The notes under the pieces: model-generated
What the model was told of the DNA's origin: nothing
Databases searched by the model: none
Seen by the model: only the letters and a program-made list of their open reading frames with translations
Part shown: positions 27,341-36,075 of the stretch, one piece after another
Numbering within the stretch: the stretch's first letter is position 1
How the letters are laid out: each line of letters starts with the position of its first letter
From: an uncultured Alphaproteobacteria bacterium
GTDB lineage: Bacteria > Pseudomonadota > Alphaproteobacteria > Rhizobiales > Rhizobiaceae
Direction: 5' to 3'
Length of the DNA stretch: 64,000 bases
Assembly: GCA_929200315.1 (NCBI GenBank)
Contig: CAKMZB010000006.1
Span: forward strand, 124,001-188,000
Made by a program: the position numbers and the translations under genes

Positions 27341-27961
27341 ATGCTCAAACTCTACTCGATGCCGTCGTCCGGCAATTCCTACAAAGTGCGGTTGCTTCTC
27401 GCCAAGCGTGCCATCCTCTTTGAGCATATAGCCGCCGAAGACGGATCGGGAGTGACAACAAGCGCGGAATTTCTGGCACTCGCCCCCAAGGGTAAGGTAC
27501 CGTTGGTGGTGTTTGAGGACGGTAAAACGCTTTCGGAATCGAATGCAATCCTCACCCATTTTGGCGAAGGCTCACGCTTCTGGCCGACCGACCCACTCGC
27601 CCGCTCACGGATGCTGGCCTGGATGTTCTGGGAGCAGAACGCCCACGAAACCACCGTTGCGGTCCGGGGAGGAATTCTGAGCTATGAGAAGAACGCGGCA
27701 AAGCGGATGCCTGAAATCCTGGGCCCGCTGCTGGAGGCCGGCCACGGAGCACTTGCAGTAATGGACGAGCAACTAGACCGCACGCCTTATCTGGCAGCTG
27801 ACGCAATCTCCCTCGCCGACATCTGCCTCTACGCCTACACCCACAGCGCTGATGACAAGGGCGGCTTTGATCTTAGCCGCTTCCCCGCAATCAAAGAATG
27901 GCTCAGACGAGTTGAAGCCGATGACGGCCATGTTCCGCTAGACTGGCTGCCGGGCGAGTAG
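27341..27961 (+). CDS. Glutathione S-transferase family protein
   Basis: This 206-residue protein has the N-terminal thioredoxin fold (LYSMPSSGNSYKVRLLL, PKGKVPLVVFEDGKTLSESNAIL with the glutathione-binding cis-Pro and ES pair) and the C-terminal helical domain (ISLADICLYAYTH). The active-site residue is probably Ser in PSSGNS. It is cytoplasmic. Its stop is 2 bases from the convergent CoxG-like gene. The substrate is unknown. Confidence 0.93.
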   Translation: MLKLYSMPSSGNSYKVRLLLAKRAILFEHIAAEDGSGVTTSAEFLALAPKGKVPLVVFEDGKTLSESNAILTHFGEGSRFWPTDPLARSRMLAWMFWEQNAHETTVAVRGGILSYEKNAAKRMPEILGPLLEAGHGALAVMDEQLDRTPYLAADAISLADICLYAYTHSADDKGGFDLSRFPAIKEWLRRVEADDGHVPLDWLPGE

Positions 27962-27963
27962 GA

Positions 27964-28425
27964 TTACGCCTCTGTGCCTGGGCGTTCGCCAGAGACAATG
28001 TCGGAGAAGTTATCAAAAAATTCCCCCGCCAGTTTCTTGGCCGTTGAATCGATCAGTCGACCGCCGAGCTGGGCAATCTTGCCGCCCACCTTGGCATCGA
28101 CCTCATAATCAAGACGCGTACCTTCACCGTCATCGGTGAGGCGCACATCGGCACCACCCTTAGCGAAGCCTGCAATGCCGCCTTTCCCCTCTCCTTCAAT
28201 ACGATAACTCGTCGGCGGGTTGAGGTCCTGCAGCATGACGTCGCCCCTGAAGGTCGCCTTTACGGGTCCAATTTTCAGCCCGACTGTTGCGGAAAGTTCG
28301 GTCGAGCTCTCCATTTCCAACTCCTGGCAACCGGGGATTGCGCGGCGCAGCACGTCCGGGTCGTTAAGCGCAGCCCAGACCTTTTCGCGGGGGGCGGGAA
28401 TAAGATGGGTGCCGTTCATGTTCAT
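27964..28425 (-). CDS. CoxG-like SRPBCC domain protein
   Basis: This 153-residue protein has the CO dehydrogenase subunit G (CoxG) type SRPBCC fold: PAPREKVWAALNDPDVLRRAIPGCQELE at the start and a glycine-rich middle, GEGKGGIAGFAKGGADV. In CO oxidisers CoxG helps attach the enzyme to the membrane, but similar proteins are widespread without that enzyme. No cox structural genes are present here, though a CoxE-like gene lies 20 kb away. The function is therefore open. Confidence 0.88.
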   Translation of the reverse strand: MNMNGTHLIPAPREKVWAALNDPDVLRRAIPGCQELEMESSTELSATVGLKIGPVKATFRGDVMLQDLNPPTSYRIEGEGKGGIAGFAKGGADVRLTDDGEGTRLDYEVDAKVGGKIAQLGGRLIDSTAKKLAGEFFDNFSDIVSGERPGTEA

Positions 28426-28522
28426 GGGTGCAGTGCCTGTGGTTGGTCTGGAGCCTTGGCCGCAAACGCTAACAGCGTGTCCGACGCTTTGCCAGACGCG
28501 ACGATGGCGCTAAGGGTGCGCT

Positions 28523-29629
28523 ATGGCTCGCCCAACTTACAAACAGAAGCACAAAACTCGCTCGCAAGACGCTGGGTCGAAACGTGACTATGGGCGGAAA
28601 CAGGCGAACCAGACCCCCAAACCGTACTCGCCACCCATCACGAAGCGTCCGCTCCCGGCCAAGCGCGTTGGCGCACGTTTACCGGCAGAGGCTGGACTGC
28701 TCATGGAGGTTGCGCCGGATAGCGACTACGCGCTCGTCGACAGCGGCCTGAACGCTGAGGGCGAAGGCGAAAAGCTGGAACGCTATAACGGCGTCCTCAT
28801 CCGCCGCCCGGAAAACCAGGCCGTCTGGCGCCGCTCTTTACCGGAGGCACAATGGGCAAAGGCTGAAGCCATATTTACAGGCGATGATGCTGATGCTGTC
28901 GCTGAAGGCGCCGGCCGCACGGACCGTGGTCGCTGGTTGTTTCCGAAAGGTCCGGTGGGGGAAGGCGAACGCTTCCCCATGACGTTCAACGACATGGCCT
29001 ATCACGGCCGCTTCACTGCCTTCCGCCATACTGGCGTCTTCCCGGAACAAGCGGCGCATTGGCATTGCATGGCGCGGGTGATCGAGGCTGTGGACAGGCC
29101 CGTGAAGGTGCTCAACCTCTTCGGCTATACCGGCATCGCCTCCCTCGTTGCTGCCCGGGTGGGAGCGTATGTTACCCATGTCGATGCCTCCAAGAAGGCC
29201 GTCGCACAAGCGCGGGAAAATGCCGAGCTTGCCGGACTGACCGATGCGCCGGTTCGCTGGATTTGCGATGATGCTGTCAAGTTCTGCGAACGAGAGGTTC
29301 GGCGCGGTAATTCTTACGACATCATCCTTCTCGACCCTCCCGCCTATGGCCGCGGTCCCAAAGGCGAAGTCTGGCAGCTCTTCGACGACCTGCCCCATAT
29401 GCTCGACCTTGTTCGCGATCTGCAAAGCTCATCACCACTGATGAGCGTACTCACATCTTACGCCATCCGCTCCAGCCATCTGACGTTGCTGGAAGCCATG
29501 CAGGACGCTTTTGCCGGGATGGACGGGCGGCTTGATGCTGGCGAGTTGGTTCTCTTGCAGGAGAGCGGCGAGCGGCGGCTCTCCACCTCCATGTTTGCCC
29601 GCTTCATAGCGCCGGGAGTGAACCCATGA
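28523..29629 (+). CDS. Class I SAM-dependent methyltransferase, RlmI-like
   Basis: This 368-residue protein has a basic, low-complexity N-terminus (1-55) and a COG1092-like methyltransferase core: VLNLFGYTGIASLVAARVGA (SAM site) and ILLDPPAYGRGPKGEVW (catalytic DPPxY). It probably methylates 23S rRNA cytosine or a similar RNA base. Its stop overlaps the TrmH-family start (ATGA), and the two RNA methylases may be coordinated. The exact target is unknown. Confidence 0.9.
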   Translation: MARPTYKQKHKTRSQDAGSKRDYGRKQANQTPKPYSPPITKRPLPAKRVGARLPAEAGLLMEVAPDSDYALVDSGLNAEGEGEKLERYNGVLIRRPENQAVWRRSLPEAQWAKAEAIFTGDDADAVAEGAGRTDRGRWLFPKGPVGEGERFPMTFNDMAYHGRFTAFRHTGVFPEQAAHWHCMARVIEAVDRPVKVLNLFGYTGIASLVAARVGAYVTHVDASKKAVAQARENAELAGLTDAPVRWICDDAVKFCEREVRRGNSYDIILLDPPAYGRGPKGEVWQLFDDLPHMLDLVRDLQSSSPLMSVLTSYAIRSSHLTLLEAMQDAFAGMDGRLDAGELVLLQESGERRLSTSMFARFIAPGVNP

Positions 29630-30465
29630 GCGAGATCCGCCAAGGCCGGGTGGAGGAGATTACCTCTCATTCCAATCCGCGCATCAAATCCATCCGTGCG
29701 CTGGCCATGAAGAAAGCGCGCGACCGCGATGGCCTGTTCATCGCAGAAGGTTTGAAGCTTTCAACAGACGCGCTGGCCGCCGGTTGGGAAATCACCACCC
29801 TCGTCCATCCCAAACGCGCGCTGGAGGACGACAATCTACGCGGCAGGATCGAGCCGCTCAGCGCTACCATCCGTGCACGGGGCGGAGACATCCTCACCGT
29901 GCCGGACAAGTTGATGGTTGCTCTTACCAAGCGCGATAATCCCCAAGTGGTGCTTAGTGTGATCCGCCAAAAGGAGACAGCAACGACCGATGTGCCATCC
30001 GGCAATGAAACCTGGCTCTGCCTTGAGAAGGTCCGCGATCCAGGAAACCTCGGCACCTGTTTTAGAACCGCCGAGGCGCTGGGCATCGCGCAGGTTCTGT
30101 TGGTTGGAGACACGACCGATCCCTTCGCACTGGAGACAGTCCGTGCCACGATGGGGGCCTTCTTCCATGTCCCCTTCGCACGGCTCAGCAATGAGCAGTT
30201 GACCCAACTGGCCAAGGGCTTTCGTACCAATGGCGGGAATGTCACAGGGGCGCACCTGGAGGGGAGTGAAGACCACCGCGCGCTTGATTATTCAGTCGGA
30301 CCTCAGCTTCTCGTTATGGGCAACGAGCAGGCTGGGCTGACCAGCGAGGCAAGCGCCGCCTGTGATCGCCTCGCCCGCATCCCAATGGCGGGGGAAGCAG
30401 ATAGCTTGAATCTCGCGGTCGCCACCGGCATCCTCACTTTCGCCGCGCGGAATCACGCGCTGTGA
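29626..30465 (+). CDS. TrmH/SpoU-family RNA 2'-O-methyltransferase
   Basis: This 279-residue protein has an N-terminal RNA-binding substrate domain and a SPOUT knot domain with motif 1 VRDPGNLGTCFRTAEALG, motif 2 LLVMGNEQAGL and motif 3 IPMAGEADSLNLAVATGI. It likely methylates ribose 2'-OH in rRNA or tRNA. It is sandwiched by 4-base overlaps with the upstream methyltransferase and downstream lspA. Confidence 0.94.
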   Translation: MSEIRQGRVEEITSHSNPRIKSIRALAMKKARDRDGLFIAEGLKLSTDALAAGWEITTLVHPKRALEDDNLRGRIEPLSATIRARGGDILTVPDKLMVALTKRDNPQVVLSVIRQKETATTDVPSGNETWLCLEKVRDPGNLGTCFRTAEALGIAQVLLVGDTTDPFALETVRATMGAFFHVPFARLSNEQLTQLAKGFRTNGGNVTGAHLEGSEDHRALDYSVGPQLLVMGNEQAGLTSEASAACDRLARIPMAGEADSLNLAVATGILTFAARNHAL

Positions 30466-30956
30466 GCGGTTTGATACCAAAGGCGTTGTTCGTGACACTT
30501 CTCGTCGCGCTCGATCAAGCGTCCAAATGGGCAACCGAAGCTTACCTACCCTGGCAGGAAAACATCGGTTTCGTGCCGTTCATCTCGCTCTTTCGCACGC
30601 ACAATTTCGGCGTTGCCTTCTCTATGTTTTCAGATGCTGGCGCTCTGCCACTCCTGGCACTGACCGCCGCGATCTGCACGGTCATTGTCTGGATGTGGGC
30701 AAGGCTTCCGCCGAACCGACATCTCGCGCAGTTCGGATTGGCCTTCATCATCGGCGGCGCGCTCGGCAACCTCATTGACCGGGCCTGGCACGGCTACGTG
30801 ATCGACATGATCCGCTTCCATACAGAGACGTGGTCCTTTGCGATCTTCAATGTGGCTGACAGCTTCATAACAATCGGCGCGACGCTGGTCATTGCAGACG
30901 AGTTGCTTGCTATGCTCAAACAGAAACGAAACACCGGACAGGACAAGACACCATGA
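30462..30956 (+). CDS. lspA: Lipoprotein signal peptidase II
   Basis: This 164-residue inner-membrane aspartyl protease cleaves prolipoproteins. It has four transmembrane segments and the catalytic regions [20 protein letters not shown] and [13 protein letters not shown], each with its aspartate, plus NFGVAFSMF. The start is GTG, overlapping the TrmH-family stop (GTGA). acuI follows by another 4-base overlap. Confidence 0.96.
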   Translation: MSGLIPKALFVTLLVALDQASKWATEAYLPWQENIGFVPFISLFRTHNFGVAFSMFSDAGALPLLALTAAICTVIVWMWARLPPNRHLAQFGLAFIIGGALGNLIDRAWHGYVIDMIRFHTETWSFAIFNVADSFITIGATLVIADELLAMLKQKRNTGQDKTP

Positions 30957-31936
30957 GCTTCAAGGCCATTCAGATTTCCAAGGAAGAGCAGGGGGAACAG
31001 TCCGTCGACGTTATCCAGCTTACCGACGCAGACCTGATGGAGGGTGACGTCACGGTGGACGTCGAAGCGACCACGGTGAACTACAAGGACGGCCTCGCCA
31101 TCACCGGTCGCAGCCCGGTTGTGCGCCATTGGCCGATGGTGCCGGGGATCGACTTCGCGGGTGTCGTTGCTGAATCGAGCCATGCCGGTTTCGCTAAAGG
31201 TGACGCTGTAATCCTGAACGGCTGGGGCGTCGGCGAAACCCATTGGGGTGGTTATGCCGAGCGCGCGCGCGTGAAGGGCGACTGGCTCATCAAGCGCCCG
31301 AACGGGATTTCCGCCAAACAAGCCATGGGCATCGGCACGGCAGGCTATACGGCCATGCTCTGCGTCATGGCGTTGGAACGCCACGGTATCACACCAGGCG
31401 ACGGCCCGATCCTGGTGACCGGTGCCAATGGCGGCGTCGGGTCGGTAGCAATCTCCGTACTCGGTAAACTTGGCTACGAGGTCATCGCCTCAACCGGTCG
31501 TCCGGAGGAAGCAGATTTCCTCAAAAGCCTTGGCGCAAGCGAGATCATCGACCGGGCTGAGCTTTCTGAGAAGGGCCGCCCGCTTGGCAAGGAACGTTGG
31601 GCAGGCGCGGTGGACGCGGTCGGCTCCCACACCCTCGCCAACGCTATCGCGCAGACGAAATATGGTGGCGCGGTTGCCGCCTGTGGGTTGGCGCAAGGAT
31701 TCGATCTGCCCGCCACTGTTATGCCCTTCATCCTACGCGGCATTGCTTTGCTCGGCGTTGATTCAGTGATGGCACCGAAGGCCCTGCGCGAGGAAGCCTG
31801 GAGTCGTCTCGCCAAGGATCTCGACATGGGCAAGCTCGATGCACTCACAACTGAAATCGGCTTTGATGATCTCATTGAGACGGCAAACGACATCGTTGAA
31901 GGCAAGGTGCGCGGTCGCGTGGTGGCGATGGTCTAA
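30953..31936 (+). CDS. acuI: YhdH/AcuI-type quinone oxidoreductase, probable acryloyl-CoA reductase
   Basis: This 327-residue zinc-free MDR protein has the AcuI-family pattern: [47 protein letters not shown], and the NADPH site [14 protein letters not shown]. AcuI reduces acryloyl-CoA to propionyl-CoA, detoxifying acrylate made from DMSP or 3-hydroxypropionate. It is joined by ATGA overlap to lspA, a neighbour with no metabolic link. No other DMSP genes are visible. Its stop is 4 bases from the convergent argF. Confidence 0.88.
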   Translation: MSFKAIQISKEEQGEQSVDVIQLTDADLMEGDVTVDVEATTVNYKDGLAITGRSPVVRHWPMVPGIDFAGVVAESSHAGFAKGDAVILNGWGVGETHWGGYAERARVKGDWLIKRPNGISAKQAMGIGTAGYTAMLCVMALERHGITPGDGPILVTGANGGVGSVAISVLGKLGYEVIASTGRPEEADFLKSLGASEIIDRAELSEKGRPLGKERWAGAVDAVGSHTLANAIAQTKYGGAVAACGLAQGFDLPATVMPFILRGIALLGVDSVMAPKALREEAWSRLAKDLDMGKLDALTTEIGFDDLIETANDIVEGKVRGRVVAMV

Positions 31937-31940
31937 GCGT

Positions 31941-32846
31941 TTAGCTTAAGCACCAGGCGAGTATCGCTTTCTGGGCGTGGAGGCGGTTTTCCGCCTCGTC
32001 AAAAACGACGCTCTGTGGCCCGTCCATCACGCCATCTGTCACCTCTTCCCCGCGCTTGGCGGGGAGGCAGTGCATGAAGATCGCATCATTCTTGGCCTTG
32101 GCCATCAACGTCTCATCCACTGCAAATGGCGCGAAGGAATTGTGCCCGGCAGCCTCCGCCTCAAAGCCCATGGAAACCCACTTGTCGGTGATGACCGCGT
32201 CTGCCCCGGCGACGGCTTCAGCGACATTTTGGGTCAACACCACATCGCCACCCTCAGCCTTCGCCCAATCGACAAACCGGCCAGCCGGTTCACGGCCCTC
32301 TGGCGTCGCCACCGCCATCTGAAAACCAAACCGCGCGCTCGCTTCCAGGAAGGAATGGACGACATTATTACCGTCCCCCGCCCAGGCCAGACGCTTGCCC
32401 GCGATGGGACCGGAATGCTCTTCGAACGTCATGACATCCGCCATGATTTGGCAGGGATGGGTTTCGTCGGTCAGGCCATTGATAACCGGCACAGTTGCGT
32501 GTTCGGCAAGCTCCAGCAGCCGGTCATGGGCCGTGGTGCGGATCATGATCGCATCGACATAGCGCGACAAAACCCGCGCTGTGTCTGCAATCGTTTCCTG
32601 CCCAGTGCCCAGCTGCGTCTCCGCCCCAAGCATGATCGTTTCACCGCCAAGCTGGCGCATGCCGACATCAAAGGAGACGCGAGTGCGGGTTGAGGGCTTG
32701 TCGAAGATCATCGCCAACACCTTGCCCTCAAGCGGGCGTGGGCTGCTCCCCGCCTTCGTAGCAGCCTTCAACCGCCCTGCATCAGTTAACATAGCGCGTA
32801 GCTCAACGGCCCCAACGGCTGCAATATCAAGAAAGTGCTTCGCCAT
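31941..32846 (-). CDS. argF: Ornithine carbamoyltransferase
   Basis: This 301-residue protein makes citrulline from ornithine and carbamoyl phosphate. The carbamoyl-phosphate site [13 protein letters not shown], the HPCQ motif ([11 protein letters not shown]) and the catalytic [11 protein letters not shown] are intact; the ornithine-binding segment reads TDKWVSMG. It lies 2 bases after argD in a two-gene arginine operon. Confidence 0.97.
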   Translation of the reverse strand: MAKHFLDIAAVGAVELRAMLTDAGRLKAATKAGSSPRPLEGKVLAMIFDKPSTRTRVSFDVGMRQLGGETIMLGAETQLGTGQETIADTARVLSRYVDAIMIRTTAHDRLLELAEHATVPVINGLTDETHPCQIMADVMTFEEHSGPIAGKRLAWAGDGNNVVHSFLEASARFGFQMAVATPEGREPAGRFVDWAKAEGGDVVLTQNVAEAVAGADAVITDKWVSMGFEAEAAGHNSFAPFAVDETLMAKAKNDAIFMHCLPAKRGEEVTDGVMDGPQSVVFDEAENRLHAQKAILAWCLS

Positions 32847-32848
32847 CT

Positions 32849-34039
32849 CTATTGAGCCGCTTGCATTGCGGAGAGCGCCGCGTCCATCTTGGCAACGCCT
32901 TCCTTCAATTCTTCTTCTGTCACAGTGAGCGGCGGCATGATGCGCACGACATTGTCGCCAGCGGGAACGGAAAGAAGGTTCTGGTCGCGAAAAGCCGCAA
33001 CAACATCAATGTTCGGCACGCGGCACTTCATGCCCTGCAACAGGCCATCACCACGCGCGAGTTCGATGATATCAGGATAGGTGTCGGCGAGTTCGGCAAG
33101 GCGCTGACGCAGGAACCGCCCTTTATCGTTGACCGCCTCGAGAAAGCCGCCCTCGAGCACCACATCGAGCACCGCATTGCCAACAGCCATGGCAAGCGGA
33201 TTGCCACCATAGGTCGTGCCGTGGGTGCCAGGCTGCATTGCAGAGGCCGCCTCTTCAGAAGCCAAGCACGCGCCGACTGGGAAGCCGCCGCCAATACCTT
33301 TAGCGATGGCCATGATGTCCGGCTCTGCACCTTCAATCCATTGATGGGCAAAGAACCGGCCTGTCCGTCCAACACCGCACTGGACCTCGTCATAGATGAG
33401 CAAAATACCTTGTTCGTCGCAGAGCTTGCGCAACCCGCGCAGGCATTGGTGCGGAACCGGCCGGATGCCACCTTCGCCCTGCACGGGCTCGATGAGAATG
33501 GCCGCGGTTGTGGGACCAACAGCAGCTTTCAGCGCATCGTGGTCACCGAAGGGCAGTGAGATAAAACCTTCCAGCTTCGGCCCAAAGCCTTCCATATATT
33601 TGGAATTTCCGCCCGCCGAGATCGCAGCAAGAGAACGGCCATGAAAGGCACCTTCAAAGGTGATGATGTCGATCCGCTCGGGATTGCCATTGTCATAGTG
33701 CCAGCGACGGGCCGTCTTGAAGGCGGCTTCAAGGCTCTCTGTGCCGGAATTGGTAAAGAACACCCGCTCGGCAAAGGAGTTTTCACACAAACGCCCGGCG
33801 AGCTTCGTCTGCTGCGGGCTCTCGTAAAGATTGGAGACGTGCCAGAGTGCTTCAGCCTGTGTCTTCAACGCCTCTACCAAATGAGGATGACCGTGACCAA
33901 GGGCGTTCACCGCAATTCCGGCAGCGAAATCAAGGTATTCCTCGCCTTCAAACGTGTAGAGACGCACGCCCTCTCCGCGCTCGAATTGCAGCGGCACCCG
34001 GGCAAAAGCGTCGTAAAGAGGGGCTTGGCTCTTGGTCAT
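32849..34039 (-). CDS. argD: Acetylornithine aminotransferase
   Basis: This 396-residue class III PLP aminotransferase makes N-acetylornithine. PLP-binding features include [31 protein letters not shown] and the lysine in [14 protein letters not shown]. The start at 34039 is supported by a GGAAGG ribosome binding site and the family N-terminus; an upstream 15-residue extension is unlikely. Such enzymes often also act on succinyl-diaminopimelate. argF follows directly. Confidence 0.94.
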   Translation of the reverse strand: MTKSQAPLYDAFARVPLQFERGEGVRLYTFEGEEYLDFAAGIAVNALGHGHPHLVEALKTQAEALWHVSNLYESPQQTKLAGRLCENSFAERVFFTNSGTESLEAAFKTARRWHYDNGNPERIDIITFEGAFHGRSLAAISAGGNSKYMEGFGPKLEGFISLPFGDHDALKAAVGPTTAAILIEPVQGEGGIRPVPHQCLRGLRKLCDEQGILLIYDEVQCGVGRTGRFFAHQWIEGAEPDIMAIAKGIGGGFPVGACLASEEAASAMQPGTHGTTYGGNPLAMAVGNAVLDVVLEGGFLEAVNDKGRFLRQRLAELADTYPDIIELARGDGLLQGMKCRVPNIDVVAAFRDQNLLSVPAGDNVVRIMPPLTVTEEELKEGVAKMDAALSAMQAAQ

Positions 34040-34463
34040 CACGCGAACCTTCCAGCGCATTATTGAACGAAAAAACCGCCTCATGGGCGGTGGTTAAGGC
34101 TGTCTCTTACGCCGCGCGGGAACCATGTCAATTCTGCCGCCCCTGTTTGGGTATATCGTGCGCCGGTCGAATTTTGCGTGCCGGGCGCAAAGATTGAGCA
34201 AAATCAGTACCGGATTCTTTCGGCTGGGGACAAATTGAAAAAATGATTCGTAACCACCCTACCTTTCCTTGCGGCGCCGGATTTGCCTGCCTAGTTTACT
34301 TTCAACCGGGCCAAGCCAGTACGGCGTGACGGCCCCAACAACAGCCTCAACCGCCCGCAACTTTGCGGTAAGGCGCGCTTCCCTCAAGCGCGGCGATGGG
34401 TGGATTCGGCCCGGCAACGGGCGGGGCGCGCAATGACCGGCAAAGCCGGCGCTAGGAGAACTC
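34040..34463. other. Intergenic region between argD and gcrA
   Basis: This 424-base gap separates the divergent argD and gcrA genes and must hold both promoters. I see no tRNA, small RNA or convincing small ORF. It contains an AT-rich stretch (about 34185-34255), three GATTC sites (GANTC) at 34213, 34245 and 34403, and an AGGAGAA ribosome binding site just before gcrA. Confidence 0.7.
34213..34407. promoter_or_regulatory. Cluster of three GANTC (CcrM methylation) sites upstream of gcrA
   Basis: GATTC occurs at 34213-34217, 34245-34249 and 34403-34407. In alphaproteobacteria CcrM methylates GANTC and GcrA acts at methylated promoters, so these could give cell-cycle or self-control of gcrA. 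Chance occurrence is not excluded. Confidence 0.4.
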
Positions 34464-35066
34464 ATGGCCTGGACCGAAGAACGTGTCGCTCGTCTCACCA
34501 AGCTTTGGCAGGACGGCCTTTCCGCCAGCCAGATTGCAGCTGACCTTGGCGGCGTGACGCGCAATGCGGTTATCGGCAAGGTGCATCGTCTTGGCATGTC
34601 CGGGCGGGACAAAGCACCCGGCACTGGCGGCAAGGCCGCGAGCAAAGCCGCGCCCGCTGGCACGACCTCAATCAATTCAGGAAAGACTGCGCAGAGCCGC
34701 ACCAAACCCGCGGGTCAAGCCACCAGTGCCAGAGGCGGATCGTCCGCCACCTACACACGCCCGCAGCGCAACACAGCAGGCGGCAGCGTTGGCAATGCAG
34801 CACTCAAGATGGAGCTGGAGGAGGATGCCGTTGAAGAGGCGCAAACCGCTGAAGCTATTGAAGAAGCTGTAGATAACGTCGTTCCGATCTCCAGAAAACT
34901 CGACCTGCTTCAGCTTACCGAAAGCACCTGCAAATGGCCGACGGGTGACCCGACCATGCCGGGCTTTTCCTTCTGCGGACACACCAGCGCTGAAGATAAA
35001 CCCTATTGCGAGTTCCATTCCAAACTCGCCTTCCAACCGCCAAACGAGCGCCGCCGCCGCCGCTAG
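34464..35066 (+). CDS. gcrA: Cell-cycle regulator GcrA
   Basis: This 200-residue protein has the N-terminal GcrA DNA-binding helix-turn-helix (MAWTEERVARLTKLWQDGLS, then GVTRNAVIGKVHRLG), a long Ala/Thr/Ser-rich linker (about 50-150), and the C-terminal sigma-70-contacting domain with TCKWPTGDP and FCGHTSAEDKPYCEFH. In Caulobacter GcrA activates cell-cycle promoters carrying GANTC methylation. It is monocistronic with a strong terminator. It ends in five arginines. Confidence 0.96.
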   Translation: MAWTEERVARLTKLWQDGLSASQIAADLGGVTRNAVIGKVHRLGMSGRDKAPGTGGKAASKAAPAGTTSINSGKTAQSRTKPAGQATSARGGSSATYTRPQRNTAGGSVGNAALKMELEEDAVEEAQTAEAIEEAVDNVVPISRKLDLLQLTESTCKWPTGDPTMPGFSFCGHTSAEDKPYCEFHSKLAFQPPNERRRRR

Positions 35067-35090
35067 GCTGCGCCGTATTTTGCAACATCA

Positions 35091-35119
35091 GACGCCCGCC
35101 CTTTCGGCGGGCGTTTTGC
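35091..35119 (+). terminator. Terminator after gcrA
   Basis: ACGCCCGCC pairs with GGCGGGCGT around a CTTTC loop, followed by TTTTGCTTT. Confidence 0.92.
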
Positions 35120-35196
35120 TTTCCGGCGTTAGCGTTTGACAGCTCTAGGCACCTTTGAAACCCTTGCCTCTTCAGCCCCTGGAAGGATCTTCGCCC

Positions 35197-36066
35197 ATGC
35201 TCGAACTGACCGTCTCCGGCAACACCCGTACCTTCGACATGGACGATCCAAAGCTCCCCGACTGGGTCGAGGACGAGGCCTTCGGCGCGGGGGACTACCC
35301 TTATGAGGGAAAGCTGAAGAGGACTGATTACAATGAACAAATGGCCGCATTGCACCTTGAAATGGTGAAGCTCCAGACCCACCGGCTTGCCAACGGCAAA
35401 CGCATCATCATCATCTTTGAAGGCCGTGATGCGGCGGGTAAGGGCGGCACGATTGGCGCGGTGCGGGAATATCTCAATGCCCGCCATTGCCGCACTGTTG
35501 CTCTGCCAAAACCCACCGAGACCGAGCAAGGTCAGTGGTATTATCAACGCTATATCGAACACTTCCCGACCGATGGTGAAATGGTTCTGTTCGACCGCTC
35601 CTGGTATAACCGCGGCGGGGTCGAGCCGGTGATGAGGTTTTGTACCCGCCAGCAACATACCCAGTTCCTCGACCAAACCTCGGATTTTGAGAAAATGATC
35701 GTTGAAGAAGGGATCGCCTTCTTCAAGATCTGGCTCAATGTCGGCCAGGAAATGCAGATGAAACGCTTTCATGATCGTCGCCACAACCCGTTGAAAAGTT
35801 GGAAACTTTCACCCATCGACCTGAAGGCGCTTGGCAAATGGGACGACTACACCAAGGCCCGCGACCAGATGCTTGAAGCAACCCATACCGACCACGCGCC
35901 ATGGGCAATCGTGCGTTCAAACGACAAGCGGCGAGCGCGCGTAGCGGTGATGCGGCACGTGCTTTCCCGGCTTGATTATCCGGAGAAAAACGCCGCCGCG
36001 ATTGGAACGGAGGACCCGTTGATTATTGGTAGCGGGCCCAAATTCCTCAACGAAATGGGCGCCTGA
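35197..36066 (+). CDS. ppk2: Polyphosphate kinase 2
   Basis: This 289-residue P-loop kinase transfers phosphate between polyphosphate and nucleoside diphosphates. Motifs: Walker [15 protein letters not shown], lid and Walker B region [18 protein letters not shown]. One-domain length fits class I PPK2 (NDP-phosphorylating). A GGAAGGA ribosome binding site supports the ATG before LELTVSG. It is convergent with the Pro/Ala-rich gene. Confidence 0.95.
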   Translation: MLELTVSGNTRTFDMDDPKLPDWVEDEAFGAGDYPYEGKLKRTDYNEQMAALHLEMVKLQTHRLANGKRIIIIFEGRDAAGKGGTIGAVREYLNARHCRTVALPKPTETEQGQWYYQRYIEHFPTDGEMVLFDRSWYNRGGVEPVMRFCTRQQHTQFLDQTSDFEKMIVEEGIAFFKIWLNVGQEMQMKRFHDRRHNPLKSWKLSPIDLKALGKWDDYTKARDQMLEATHTDHAPWAIVRSNDKRRARVAVMRHVLSRLDYPEKNAAAIGTEDPLIIGSGPKFLNEMGA

Positions 36067-36075
36067 TTTGCAGCC

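Noticed and set aside
35043-35066. GCC-type triplet run at the end of gcrA
   Set aside because: It encodes a terminal run of arginines common in GcrA-like proteins and is too short to be a repeat element.
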